DNA of 61,435 nucleotides from Planctomycetota bacterium. Its GTDB lineage: Bacteria > Planctomycetota > UBA8108 > JACQVS01. The stretch spans positions 1 through 61,435 of the forward strand of contig JANQLS010000014.1 in NCBI GenBank assembly GCA_028280485.1. The letters are read 5' to 3'. Position numbers and translations under genes: made by a program. Positions 17,801-25,999 of the stretch are shown one piece after another. Position 1 is the first letter of the stretch; the number at the start of each line of letters is the position of its first letter. The notes beneath the pieces are model-generated. The model was not told the origin of the DNA and did no database searches. It was given only the letters and a program-made list of their open reading frames with translations.

Positions 17801-19714
17801 CCGGAGATTTACGAAAATCGAGGGACCTGCCTACTGAACGAAGGATTTGTGAGTGATGCCGAAGCCGATTTTATAGAAGCACAAAAATTTGGAGATCGAG
17901 CACCATTAGCGACTCGTAATATCGGCAACATCTACCGCGACCGCGGGGAAATCAATCGCGCTATCGAGCAGTACGAAAAAACTATAAAGCTCGTTGAAAC
18001 ACCGGAAAATCATAGCCTACTAGGTGAAATCCATACGCAGACCGAAAATTATCAAGACGCATTAGCCGCATTTGAAAAAGCATTGGAGTTAGACCCCTAC
18101 TACCTCCGAGCCGCCGAAGGAAAAGCTTATCTTTTGTTGGGCCCATTGAAAGAACGTTTAAACTCAAAAGAACTGAAAAGAACCGTCCTCAGTTTCGAAG
18201 AATTAGCGTCTACTGGTTTCAGCCCTATCCTCGAACTACTCGACCGTTCACGTACGAAGCTTCTTCCGAGTTTAATTACATGCAGTTCAGTGGATTGGTT
18301 GTTCGAGCAACAAGAAGTGTTGATCGATCGAAATGAAACATGGTCTTATAGCCCCTACACATTAGAGCTAAGTGAGTCACCCTGGCAAAGAAATGACTTT
18401 GACATATCTAATTGGAAACAAGCTCAAGCCCCATTTGGATTCAGCAAGGCCTTCGATAAGAACACGGATTTAAGTCACCTCGAAAACCAGGTGGCGAGCA
18501 TCTGCTTTGTAAAAGAATTTCAGTTAGCGCAGACTCCATCTGAACTGTTTTTAAAAATCAGAATCGACGATGGGTTCATCGCTTACATCAACGGAGAGGA
18601 AGTAGAACGCTTCCGCGTGCCACTCGACGATAGTCAGTTGAATTCCCCCGAAACCTTAGCGAGCGATTACGAAGGGGAAACTTGGCAGAGATATCATTTC
18701 AAAATTCAGCCTAAGAATTTAATCATCGGTAAAAATCGACTCAGCATCCGGGCGTTTGTTGCGTACTCCAACGATGTGGATATGCTTTTTGGAACCCGCT
18801 TGACCCGTGGCAACCTCAATACGAAACGAATACCCGTCGAAATTCAAAACCACCTCAGCCAACCGACTCACTTCGAGAGCCCCGAAGTACACACTTACGC
18901 TCTAGGAAGAATCCAGCAAAAATTAGGGAATTTTGAAGCTGCAAAAAGATTGTATAAAAGCGTTTTGGGTCCGAACTCACTACCTAAAAGGCCAATAGAA
19001 TTCTACTTGAGATTAGGTGAGTGTCACCTTGAGCTCGATCAAGCCATCTCGGCGGAAACCGTTTACCGCAAAGCGATAGAAAATTACCCAAATGATCGAC
19101 GCGCTTGGGAAGCTTGGATTCAAACTAGCTTCAGTGAGTTAGATTCAGTGGCCCATGAATGCTTAGATTTCCTTCCTAAAAGTATCCAGGAAAACCAACA
19201 TTCTTACTCCTACGAGGCTGATTACCGCTGGTTGCTAGAAGAGTTGGCTAAACAGCAACCGCTAAGAATTCTCAGCGGAGGGCATGCTTGGAGATCAGGA
19301 GACACCAAATGGAGCCGGGATAGATTTTTTACGAGCGGCAATCCTTTTTACCTTAAGCAGGTATTTGAAATTGTCGACTCCCCTCTCTACCAAACTGAGC
19401 GATACTTTTTTGAGGGTGGCCCCACTCTAAGTGGGTATAAGATCCCCCTTCCAAGGGGCAGATACAAAGTTGTATTACACTTTCTCGAAGGTTATCACGA
19501 AAAAGAGAATCGAAGAATCTTTGATGTCATCGTAGAAGGAGAGCCCTTCGCTAACTTAAAAAAACTCGACTTAATCGCTCTACGAGGCTTTCGAAAGAAG
19601 GCGGCTTTCACTGACGAAGTCCTAGTGAACGACGGGTTTTTAAATATTGAATTTAGGCGTCATATCAATCTTCCTAAGATCAATGGAATTGAAATTTATC
19701 CCTTGGACTCCTGA
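14846..19714 (+). CDS. Transmembrane Ser/Thr protein kinase with TPR and malectin-like ectodomain
   Basis: A 1622-residue receptor-like kinase. A TTG start at 14846 is chosen: an in-frame stop lies immediately upstream, a GAGGAGAAAGG tract precedes it, and the next ATG would cut conserved N-terminal sequence. The kinase domain (about 84-410) has PGGGMAVVYEA, the VALKIL Lys (about 114), HRDIKPSN (about 265), DFGLA (about 284) and a PEQA activation segment, so it should be active; a roughly 60-residue Ser/Thr-rich insert lies before HRD. A membrane span at about 433-457 (LLLVSLLMWLLVI) separates it from TPR repeats (about 540-1095), a beta-sandwich carbohydrate-binding-like domain (about 1165-1325), further TPRs, and a C-terminal malectin-like domain (about 1470-1622). 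The stop codon abuts the peroxidase frame. Confidence 0.9.
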   Translation: MRKNPEDEFSKSESREPNLESNDELRAARILGEYMDRKIQGENLNLNSFLGEIPEFGSAVFEELQTFDHLNQIIDDEDIDKEFGDYRLKSQLPGGGMAVVYEAVQTSLNRPVALKILPPQLIKNDKSVGRFGREAQVIAKLNHPNIVKIHETGVTDDTPYIAMELIEGQTIQGVIQRIKEEGSSEATLAPFRSSSRFSIESIEETKTQINSLQEKGETPSLVKKTTPSPQSSASRLNKQDCLRIAEKFSEVADALQHAHSKNVYHRDIKPSNLILDESGKIRILDFGLALVDDQQEFTKTRDTLGTIPYMPPEQAGSGGSNEIGPGSDIFSLGVTLFETLSWERPFQGDTTAEIIHKVIHSDPQSLRMINPNIPKDLETIVLHCLEKNKLYRYKSADGLALDLRRVSRGEPPEIAKPLTQVQKVRRKIWKHRRLLLEATAGLLLVSLLMWLLVISPIRAERKNQFLAHKNTIRNSAIELLLPGQLLPVMKRDSLQYNQQTDPYKVKSYDDTAVWGWYNSEAVLSFLGSRWVLNTLDSETDSKVKHSLDRLQSTTLKYPEDIESLYYLAQGYEIVHDLDTASRYLKQILAIDPAFTPALVSLKNLKNSSPELRLKIDSLIDSYKSDSSKIWVTAINESSQGNWIKAAESFEKYLNTPNGKTIKTSVLLKAALARLYTGDSNTAQTHVQSAFEPEAKNFDLFLFKGAIALAENDPRAADRIFAELESSFELDDSELEQISSIYAGALLYKRSLNWIQKIKNVLPKHQRHQFRMLMRIKGHDKNKREKILQALLKSDPTNYENELIQGEFQELYSDTPLEKAIPHYEEAKRLKSDSAIPLVAKALCYENNEKLNLAESELRTILKEDGSPMSDLWLAKFHLARILSNRTPKGMSREDVISRWQKAEQIYKKLKEEKPNNPLILNNYAVHLDQQGRLVEASKLYEEARNAHPLMGLTHFNLAWSLHRRQLFGEAILSYDAAYKYGIRDFPEIYENRGTCLLNEGFVSDAEADFIEAQKFGDRAPLATRNIGNIYRDRGEINRAIEQYEKTIKLVETPENHSLLGEIHTQTENYQDALAAFEKALELDPYYLRAAEGKAYLLLGPLKERLNSKELKRTVLSFEELASTGFSPILELLDRSRTKLLPSLITCSSVDWLFEQQEVLIDRNETWSYSPYTLELSESPWQRNDFDISNWKQAQAPFGFSKAFDKNTDLSHLENQVASICFVKEFQLAQTPSELFLKIRIDDGFIAYINGEEVERFRVPLDDSQLNSPETLASDYEGETWQRYHFKIQPKNLIIGKNRLSIRAFVAYSNDVDMLFGTRLTRGNLNTKRIPVEIQNHLSQPTHFESPEVHTYALGRIQQKLGNFEAAKRLYKSVLGPNSLPKRPIEFYLRLGECHLELDQAISAETVYRKAIENYPNDRRAWEAWIQTSFSELDSVAHECLDFLPKSIQENQHSYSYEADYRWLLEELAKQQPLRILSGGHAWRSGDTKWSRDRFFTSGNPFYLKQVFEIVDSPLYQTERYFFEGGPTLSGYKIPLPRGRYKVVLHFLEGYHEKENRRIFDVIVEGEPFANLKKLDLIALRGFRKKAAFTDEVLVNDGFLNIEFRRHINLPKINGIEIYPLDS

Positions 19715-19747
19715 ATGACTCACGTGTTTCACAAACAAGGAGAAAAA

Positions 19748-21244
19748 ATGGCAATGCATGGAGAAGCATTTCGAAGCACGATGGGACCAGAAACCGCATT
19801 CGATGTCCCATTCAAAAACTCCGGCCCGTTTCGGTACGGGAGGATCCATCCGAAAAACAGTACCACCAAAAAGAAGGCTTTTGGTTGCTGGGAAAGCCTG
19901 GGAGAAGCCGATGGTCCCCTCGATGCTGGTCCGGATGCTAAGCTTCAAATCAATGAGTATTTCCCAGCAGGATACATCTTTTTGGGTCAATTCATCGCCC
20001 ATGATATGACCTTTGATCCTACCTCGATCTTTGAACAAGAGATCGATCCTAGATCCAAGTGGAACTATCGAACTCCCCGCTTAGATTTAGATTCGATTTA
20101 CGGCTCTGGCCCTCACGTAGATCATTACTTTTATGATCCCATTCACCCTGAACTATTCTCCGTTCCCGATGGAATCAACTCAGACTTGCCTCGTACTTTT
20201 CGAGGCACCCCAGTCATCGCCGATCCGCGAAATGACCAAAATCTTCTGACCTCACAATTACACTTAGCATTTTTAAAGTTTCATAATTTTGTGGTCGAGC
20301 AACTCCGAAAGATTGAGCCTTGGAAAAATACCGGAAGCAGTGAAGTTCTCAGCGCAGCGAGAAAACTGGTTCGTTGGCACTATCACTGGATCATCCTTCA
20401 AGACTACCTAGAAAGAATCTGCTTGAAACGAGACACACGGAATTTAGCTGAACGACGCTGGGAGCAAAAACTCCGATTTTATAACAGCGGAGAAAATAAA
20501 GGTTATAACGATGATCCATTTATCCCCATCGAGTTCAGTAGCGCCATCTTTAGATTCGGTCACAGCCAGATCAATCCTCACTACGCCTTGGTCGACCGGG
20601 GTCAACCGAGAAGTTTATTCGACTTCTTAACGATCAACTCCAACTACACTCAACCCGATTGGAATTTGTTCTTTGGTTCAAGCTCTTCCGTTCAGTTTAG
20701 TAAGAAGATAAGCAGGTCTCTACCATCTCAGTTGTTCAACTTACCAAAGAACTTGATCCCTAGAAGCGCTCGCAATTTAGGAAGGTTTTCTCTTCCGATG
20801 GCCACTCTAAATCGAGGTGCCCAATTCCGGATCGCCTCTGGGAATGAGTTGGCAAAAACATTCTTGAGTCCTGAATTCCAACTCACCCCCGATCAAATTT
20901 GGGAAGGAGAACGATTTCAACAATTTCGAAAAGATGAAGCCTGCGCTCCCCTTTGGTACTACATCCTCCGTGAAGCCGAAGTTCAACCGGGAGGATTACA
21001 AGCTGACCGAGGAATCAAACTGGGTCCCTTGGGAAGTAAATTAGTCTTTGAAATTATCGTAGACTTAATCAGCGCTTCCGAATCCTTCCCCCAAGACTGG
21101 AATCCTCTTGTTTTAAGAAAGCGAAACGGAAATGCAGATCCCCTCCCCCATTTCGATATGCTGACCCTATTGAATATTTCTAAAACCCCATGGAGATATT
21201 CATTAGAAACAGATCACACTTTGCGAAGCCTCTCAAAAACTTGA
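19748..21244 (+). CDS. Animal-type heme peroxidase
   Basis: A 498-residue protein of the cyclooxygenase/peroxidase superfamily. Distal His H85 and the heme-linking Asp D86 are in GQFIAHDMTFDP; the proximal His H272 is in FRFGHSQIN, matching the FRYGH motif of myeloperoxidase. Where mammalian enzymes have LREHN with a catalytic Arg, this protein has LKFHN, a pattern seen in some bacterial relatives. No signal peptide is evident. ATG 19748 is chosen because AAGGAGA lies just upstream; a frame extension of 11 codons begins at 19715, directly after the kinase stop. Such enzymes oxidise halides, phenolics or lipids with peroxide. Its tight linkage to the kinase suggests a shared transcript. Confidence 0.88.
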   Translation: MAMHGEAFRSTMGPETAFDVPFKNSGPFRYGRIHPKNSTTKKKAFGCWESLGEADGPLDAGPDAKLQINEYFPAGYIFLGQFIAHDMTFDPTSIFEQEIDPRSKWNYRTPRLDLDSIYGSGPHVDHYFYDPIHPELFSVPDGINSDLPRTFRGTPVIADPRNDQNLLTSQLHLAFLKFHNFVVEQLRKIEPWKNTGSSEVLSAARKLVRWHYHWIILQDYLERICLKRDTRNLAERRWEQKLRFYNSGENKGYNDDPFIPIEFSSAIFRFGHSQINPHYALVDRGQPRSLFDFLTINSNYTQPDWNLFFGSSSSVQFSKKISRSLPSQLFNLPKNLIPRSARNLGRFSLPMATLNRGAQFRIASGNELAKTFLSPEFQLTPDQIWEGERFQQFRKDEACAPLWYYILREAEVQPGGLQADRGIKLGPLGSKLVFEIIVDLISASESFPQDWNPLVLRKRNGNADPLPHFDMLTLLNISKTPWRYSLETDHTLRSLSKT

Positions 21245-21364
21245 TGATGTTTCTAAATACGTCCAGAGGCACGTGCGGCAACAAGAACTAACAAAGCTCA
21301 TTGAATTCCCCAAAAGGGGCATTTGAGTTTAAAAAAAGTAAAATCTAACAAACGAGAAATAAAC

Positions 21365-21712
21365 ATGTCAGAACCTACCCCCACCCCCAGATCCGATGGT
21401 GACAAAGATCTCTACGGCGCTTTCTACGGCGAAGGCTTCGACGAAGGAAATACTTGGGCACAAGATATCTTTTGGGAAAAGAAACTTAAACTGGGAGTTC
21501 AAGAACCCACTTCTCCTCTTCCCGAACAAGATCTCATCAATAAGGCGGATGCCATTCTTGAGAAACGCTTTAAGCTTTACCGAGAAGCCTTTATTACAGG
21601 ATTGAAAGCCGGGTTTTCCGACGGAATCAATCAAGTCGGTAAGATCATTGAGGAAGCAGAGAATAATCCCGAACCGCCTCCCCCATCCTCAGGCCAAGAG
21701 CCGCTGACTTAA
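21365..21712 (+). CDS. Hypothetical acidic protein, 115 residues
   Basis: A small acidic protein with a Pro-rich head (TPTPRSDGD) and tail (EPPPPSSG). The centre has GAFYGEGFDEGNTWAQDIFW and a helical stretch ending ITGLKAGFSDGINQVGKII; two G-F-x-(E/D)-G turns may form an internal repeat. I recognise no family and see no signal peptide or membrane span. The ATG at 21365 is preferred over a TTG at 21323. A strong bidirectional terminator follows 20 bases after the stop. Confidence 0.6.
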   Translation: MSEPTPTPRSDGDKDLYGAFYGEGFDEGNTWAQDIFWEKKLKLGVQEPTSPLPEQDLINKADAILEKRFKLYREAFITGLKAGFSDGINQVGKIIEEAENNPEPPPPSSGQEPLT

Positions 21713-21732
21713 AACAAGAAATCTCTTTCTTG

Positions 21733-21770
21733 AAAAAGGGAGGAGCTTGAATAAGCTCCTCCCTTTTTTT
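21733..21770. terminator. Bidirectional intrinsic terminator
   Basis: A stem formed by AAAAAGGGAGGAGCTT (21733-21748) and its complement (21753-21768), loop GAAT, with T-runs on both strands. It lies between convergent genes and can end both the 115-residue protein gene (plus) and the GT2 gene (minus). Confidence 0.93.
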
Positions 21771-21800
21771 GTTTAATTTGATCTGAGTAGAGTCTTACTC

Positions 21801-22733
21801 TTACTTCGGCCAATCTAAACCAAAACGCTCGGCGTATTCGAGTTCATCCATCTTTCGTTTCGTGAGTATTTTTTCGCGTTGTTCCTCGGCGCTCGCCTCA
21901 TTCTCTTTATAGACTTGCCAGGCCTTTTCCCAACTTTCAGCCGGCAGTCTATCCTTAAGCTTTTCGTTCCATGCGTTCCAGCTCTTATCTGCGAAGTTCT
22001 TACGGGCCATGCGAATTTGATTGGCGATGACGCTCTCTGGGAGCACTGAATAGTTATCAAAACCAGAACGAAAACGATGCCCAATGATCGGGGCCGGGTC
22101 GTGAAGAATTTCAAGCCCCAACAACCAAACTCGGAAACTGAAATCGATATCTTCAATCCCCCACTCCACCATATCCTGATCGAATCCCCCGGTTGAAAGG
22201 TAGAGGTTTCGACTCATCGCCAAGCAACACCCCACTGCGGCTGGGGTCTCGAAGAACCTCCCCTTCGGTTTTAAGTTCCCCAAGCCTCGCCAGTGACAAG
22301 ACATGTCTTCGAGATCAAAATAGAATCCATGCCCCACAAACCCCATATCATTTTGCCATGAATCGGGATTCAACGAGGGGATGCGGGGAGTGATCACTGC
22401 GGTATCTCCCACTTCCTTAACGGACTTGACCATCCGTTCGAGTGAGCAAGGCTCCGGTTTACAGTGACCATCGAGAAAGATCAATACCTCTCCCCGAGCT
22501 TCGAGGGCACCAAAATGCTTTGCTTTGGGACAACCGAGCCTTGAATCGTAGCGCTTAACCACCACATTTGAACTGAGGGCCTGGGCTCTCTGAACAGATT
22601 CATCGGTTGAAGCATCGTCGAGGATCACAATCTCCCAATCACCGTCAAAATCCATCACCTCCGCGATCGAGCGAACCGTATTGGGTAATAGATCTCCTTC
22701 GTTATGAGCTGCGATAATAATACTGGTTTGCAT
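21801..22733 (-). CDS. GT2 glycosyltransferase resembling polypeptide GalNAc-transferases
   Basis: A 310-residue GT-A fold enzyme. The N-terminal strand SIIIAAHNEGDLL binds the nucleotide sugar; the metal site is D88-G-H90 (LDGHCKP), a DxH as in polypeptide GalNAc-transferases rather than the common DxD. Further on, EWGIEDIDFSFRVWLLGLEI (190-209) and GHRFR (218-222) parallel the WGGEN...SFRVW...GHxFR signature of those enzymes. There is no lectin domain and no membrane anchor, so it is probably cytoplasmic or membrane associated. It lies 12 bases downstream of the GT8 gene on the same strand, so both probably act on the same glycan or glycoprotein. Donor and acceptor are not known. Confidence 0.88.
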   Translation of the reverse strand: MQTSIIIAAHNEGDLLPNTVRSIAEVMDFDGDWEIVILDDASTDESVQRAQALSSNVVVKRYDSRLGCPKAKHFGALEARGEVLIFLDGHCKPEPCSLERMVKSVKEVGDTAVITPRIPSLNPDSWQNDMGFVGHGFYFDLEDMSCHWRGLGNLKPKGRFFETPAAVGCCLAMSRNLYLSTGGFDQDMVEWGIEDIDFSFRVWLLGLEILHDPAPIIGHRFRSGFDNYSVLPESVIANQIRMARKNFADKSWNAWNEKLKDRLPAESWEKAWQVYKENEASAEEQREKILTKRKMDELEYAERFGLDWPK

Positions 22734-22745
22734 AACTGAACCTGT

Positions 22746-23699
22746 CTACAACTGGGGAGGATGAGGCCTGAGCCTAACGGTTGCGGGCGGGCGCCAATCC
22801 TTCCAGACTGTCTTTTGGAGATAACTCTGAAAGAGCTTCTGAGCGTAGAGTGGGCACTGAAAGTCCCAAGGCTTATGGATGGCAACAAAATGACCGATCG
22901 CAGGTAATTCACCAAGCTGGGCATACATTCTTCTCATCAAAGGATGAGAAGGAGGGCGATTAGGCTTTACATACCCCATAAAAGCATTCCAACAAACCGG
23001 CAATTCCAACCACTGATTTTTAAAAACGGCATTGAGGGCATCTTGGTCGGGCCAGCGAATCCACTCTTGATTTTCAGTGATAAACCTTAAAACCCGATCA
23101 CCGTATCCCTCACGCCTCCACGACTCTAAGTCGAGTAATAACATTCCGGAATTAAAATAGGGAGTATGCGCTTCCAGACCCAGTTCGAGCGTCCCTTCCC
23201 CTCTCTCACTAGCAAACGGCATCCCTGCATCTCGGACACAAGCGAGCGGCTTTCCTTGAAGTTCAGTAAAAAAGAGAGGAGACAGGTCTTCGAAGACCAA
23301 CATATCGCAGTCTAAGTAAAGAGCTCTCTCAACGTTTGAAGGCAACAACTCATCGATTTTTAATCGATAGTAAATAGCCGGCCCGTAGAATCCCCAAACG
23401 GGTATGTCTTCGAGACCATCCAACTCTGTGGCTTTCAAGATCTCAACTTTTCGAAAGGAGAGGTCACTCCAAGACCGTTGGAGCATGGCTAATGTGTTGT
23501 CATGTAACCCACAATCGATGACATAGACCTGAACCCAATCCTCTTTGCCACAACTATCAAATACCGACTGGATCGCTGCCGCCAAGGGAACGGCATACTT
23601 TTCATCGGCCGTAAACACAATTGTGATCGGCTGTTGAGGGTGAGTCTTAGTCGCATCTTCCGGAAACATAACGAGTGAGTTCAGAGTGCCTGGAGCCAT
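22746..23699 (-). CDS. Family 8 glycosyltransferase
   Basis: A 317-residue enzyme like LgtC/glycogenin-type GT8 retaining transferases: ITIVFTADEKYAVPLAAAI near residue 25, the metal-binding DxD as D130-C-D132 in LYLDCDMLVF, and PYFNSGMLLLDL as the typical acceptor-side motif. The last part contains HFVAIHKPWDF, with the His that usually coordinates the metal. The family transfers Glc or Gal from UDP-sugars. First gene of a two-gene minus-strand unit with the GT2 enzyme. Confidence 0.9.
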   Translation of the reverse strand: MAPGTLNSLVMFPEDATKTHPQQPITIVFTADEKYAVPLAAAIQSVFDSCGKEDWVQVYVIDCGLHDNTLAMLQRSWSDLSFRKVEILKATELDGLEDIPVWGFYGPAIYYRLKIDELLPSNVERALYLDCDMLVFEDLSPLFFTELQGKPLACVRDAGMPFASERGEGTLELGLEAHTPYFNSGMLLLDLESWRREGYGDRVLRFITENQEWIRWPDQDALNAVFKNQWLELPVCWNAFMGYVKPNRPPSHPLMRRMYAQLGELPAIGHFVAIHKPWDFQCPLYAQKLFQSYLQKTVWKDWRPPATVRLRPHPPQL

Positions 23700-23914
23700 G
23701 GAATGCCGAATTTTTCAATTATAGCACTTCTGCTTATTTAATGGCTTAGATACAATAGTAGAGAATCAAGTTTTCTAAACTTGGAAGAATTTCCTAGACC
23801 ACCTTTTGGTGCATGTCTCAAGTTGAGTCTTAGGTCAATTGTAGGTAACTCCACTTCAATTTTCAGGGTCATTCAGTAAGGGATTTTTTCGATCGAATCT
23901 CTCTCCTCCATTCA

Positions 23915-24580
23915 ATGACAGATTCAAGTTATTCCCCCAGCACTGAAGAGTTAGTTCGACGAGCCCAAGAAGGTGATCGCGAAGCTTCTGAGGAATTGAT
24001 TTCTCGTTATCAACCTCGATTAGAATTCTTCATTAATTCTCGAATCAATTCAAAACTGAAGCCTAAGGTCGAACCTGAAGATGCCAATCAAGAAGCGTGG
24101 CTTCAGGCTTTCAAATCTCTCCACAACTTTACCTATCAAGGAAAGAACTCTTTCTTTAATTGGCTTTGTGGAATTTCTGAAAATGTGATTCGAAATAAAA
24201 TTCGAGGCCTTAAACCTACGGTCAGTATCGATCCCGGAAGTGCTGACGGAATGAAATTAGGAGAGATCTTAGAATATAAAGCCCTCTCTCCTCACCGTAT
24301 CTTCAGAAGAAAAGAACGCGTCCTGAGATTCAAAGATGCCCTGTCAAAACTACCTGAAGACTACCGAGAGATCATCATCCTCAAGCTCATTCAACAATTG
24401 TCCTCCAAAGAAATTGCTGAACGCTTGGACCGTTCAGTCGATGCTGTTTATATGCTAAGCTTTCGAGCGATCAAACAGTTTAAAACCATCTTTGGAAGTA
24501 CAGAGAGCTTCGGCTTAGCCTCCTGGCCTCAAGATAGCTATGAGCCCAAAAGCGAAAACTCCACAGGGGGGTCAGTTTAA
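23915..24580 (+). CDS. RNA polymerase ECF-type sigma factor
   Basis: A 221-residue sigma-70 family protein. Region 2 spans about 25-95 (LISRYQPRLEFFI ... DANQEAWLQAFKSL ... FNWLCGISENVIRNKIR) and region 4 about 148-200 (LSKLPEDYREIIILKL ... SSKEIAERLDRSVDAVYML). The insertion between regions 2 and 4 is about 40 residues, and a short Ser-rich tail follows, with no membrane span. Planctomycete ECFs of this sort are often linked to Ser/Thr kinases; the kinase at 14846 is about 4 kb away with other genes between. The last nine bases overlap the end of the convergent DUF1501 gene. Confidence 0.92.
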   Translation: MTDSSYSPSTEELVRRAQEGDREASEELISRYQPRLEFFINSRINSKLKPKVEPEDANQEAWLQAFKSLHNFTYQGKNSFFNWLCGISENVIRNKIRGLKPTVSIDPGSADGMKLGEILEYKALSPHRIFRRKERVLRFKDALSKLPEDYREIIILKLIQQLSSKEIAERLDRSVDAVYMLSFRAIKQFKTIFGSTESFGLASWPQDSYEPKSENSTGGSV

Positions 24581-25996
24581 GATTTCGTGGACGACATGAC
24601 CGTGAACATCGGTCAACCGCCTCTCCACCCCGCCCTGATTAAAGGTAAGCTTCTCGTGGTTGATTCCCAGGAGATGGAGAATCGTGGCATTTAAATCGTA
24701 ACCCGTTGTCACCCCAGTTTGAGCTTTGAAAGAAAAGGGATCACTCTCTCCGTGAGCTGTCCCTCCCTGGATCCCTGCTCCAGCCAACCAACTCAGGAAA
24801 GTCCCGCCGTTGTGATCTCTTCCTACCGACCCTTGGGTAAACGGCATTCGCCCAAATTCTGTCGTCCAGACCACCAAGGTGTCTTCCAACAAGCCTCTTT
24901 GTTTGAGATCGTTTAACAGAGCAGAGATGGGTTGATCCACTTGCCCCGCAATCGCCGGAAGTTCCTTGGGAATATCGCCGTGATTATCCCAGTTACCCGT
25001 AGCACTCCCAGCACCACTCCAAACCTGAACGAAACGCACTCCACGCTCGATCAAGCGTCGAGCTAAAAGGCAACTACGACCAAAGTATTGCGTGGTTTTC
25101 TTATTCAAGCCGTAAGCTTCATGAGTCGCTTGAGATTCACTGGAGACATCGAAGGCTTCCGGCGCGTGAAGCTGCATTTGAGCAGCGAGAGCAAAAGACT
25201 CCATTCGAGATTTCAGCCGAGAGTCCGGTGCCGTTGTTTTGAGATGCAATTTGTTGAGACGGTTTAATAAATGTAAACCCTCCCGTTCTGAATCTCGTGT
25301 GATCTCCTTGACCGCAGCCGGGGGATGGAGAAGAGGAATCGGATTTTTACGGTCAGGATAAATCACCGTTCCCTGGTGGTCCTTGGGCAAAAACCCTGAA
25401 GTAAAATTCCCTGCGTTATTGTAGGGAAGTCCGCGTTGATCCGGGAAGACGATGAAATCTGGGAGATTCTTATTGAGAGTTCCCATGGCGAAGGAGATCC
25501 AAGCTCCCAAGCAGGGAAAGCCTGGAAGTAAAAAACCGGTATTCTGAAGGTAGCTTGCGGGACCATGAACATTCGTTTTCGATTTCATGGCCATCAAGAA
25601 ACCGAGGTCATCCACTTGTTTTGCCATGTGAGGAAAAACCGAAGAGACCCAACGCCCACACTCTCCATGACGCTTCCATTCGAAGGGACATTTCATTAAA
25701 GCGCCCGGTGCACTCGTCACCGCTGTTTTTAAGCCGAAGGTTTCTTTCTGACCGTGTCGCCGTATGAGTTCGGGCTTGTAATCAAAGGTATCCATTTGAC
25801 TCACTCCCCCGTTCATGAAGAGCTGAATCACCTTTTTAGCTTTTGGGCGATGGTGAATTCCTCCATGGGACTGAACTTTCTCCGCTCCCTTCGCTCGGCT
25901 TTCCTGTGAAAGCAAATACGTCAACGCCAAGCCCAGCATGGAATCTTTCGTTCCATCGAATAGTTGACGTCGGGTTAAGGAATCAAAGAAACTCAT
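24572..25996 (-). CDS. DUF1501 domain-containing protein (sulfatase-superfamily-like)
   Basis: A 474-residue planctomycete-type protein. It starts SFFDSLTRRQLF, a twin-arginine-like segment followed by a hydrophobic LGLALTYLL, then the DUF1501 core: QLFMNGGVSQMDTFDYKPEL and the late VVWTTEFGRMPFTQG, VGRDHNGGTF and a LHLLGINHEKLT end. The fold is related to alkaline phosphatase/sulfatase, but the substrate is unknown. It follows the DUF1549/DUF1553 gene by three bases, the common planctomycete pairing in which the two probably form one exported system. Confidence 0.93.
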   Translation of the reverse strand: MSFFDSLTRRQLFDGTKDSMLGLALTYLLSQESRAKGAEKVQSHGGIHHRPKAKKVIQLFMNGGVSQMDTFDYKPELIRRHGQKETFGLKTAVTSAPGALMKCPFEWKRHGECGRWVSSVFPHMAKQVDDLGFLMAMKSKTNVHGPASYLQNTGFLLPGFPCLGAWISFAMGTLNKNLPDFIVFPDQRGLPYNNAGNFTSGFLPKDHQGTVIYPDRKNPIPLLHPPAAVKEITRDSEREGLHLLNRLNKLHLKTTAPDSRLKSRMESFALAAQMQLHAPEAFDVSSESQATHEAYGLNKKTTQYFGRSCLLARRLIERGVRFVQVWSGAGSATGNWDNHGDIPKELPAIAGQVDQPISALLNDLKQRGLLEDTLVVWTTEFGRMPFTQGSVGRDHNGGTFLSWLAGAGIQGGTAHGESDPFSFKAQTGVTTGYDLNATILHLLGINHEKLTFNQGGVERRLTDVHGHVVHEILN

Positions 25997-25999
25997 AAC

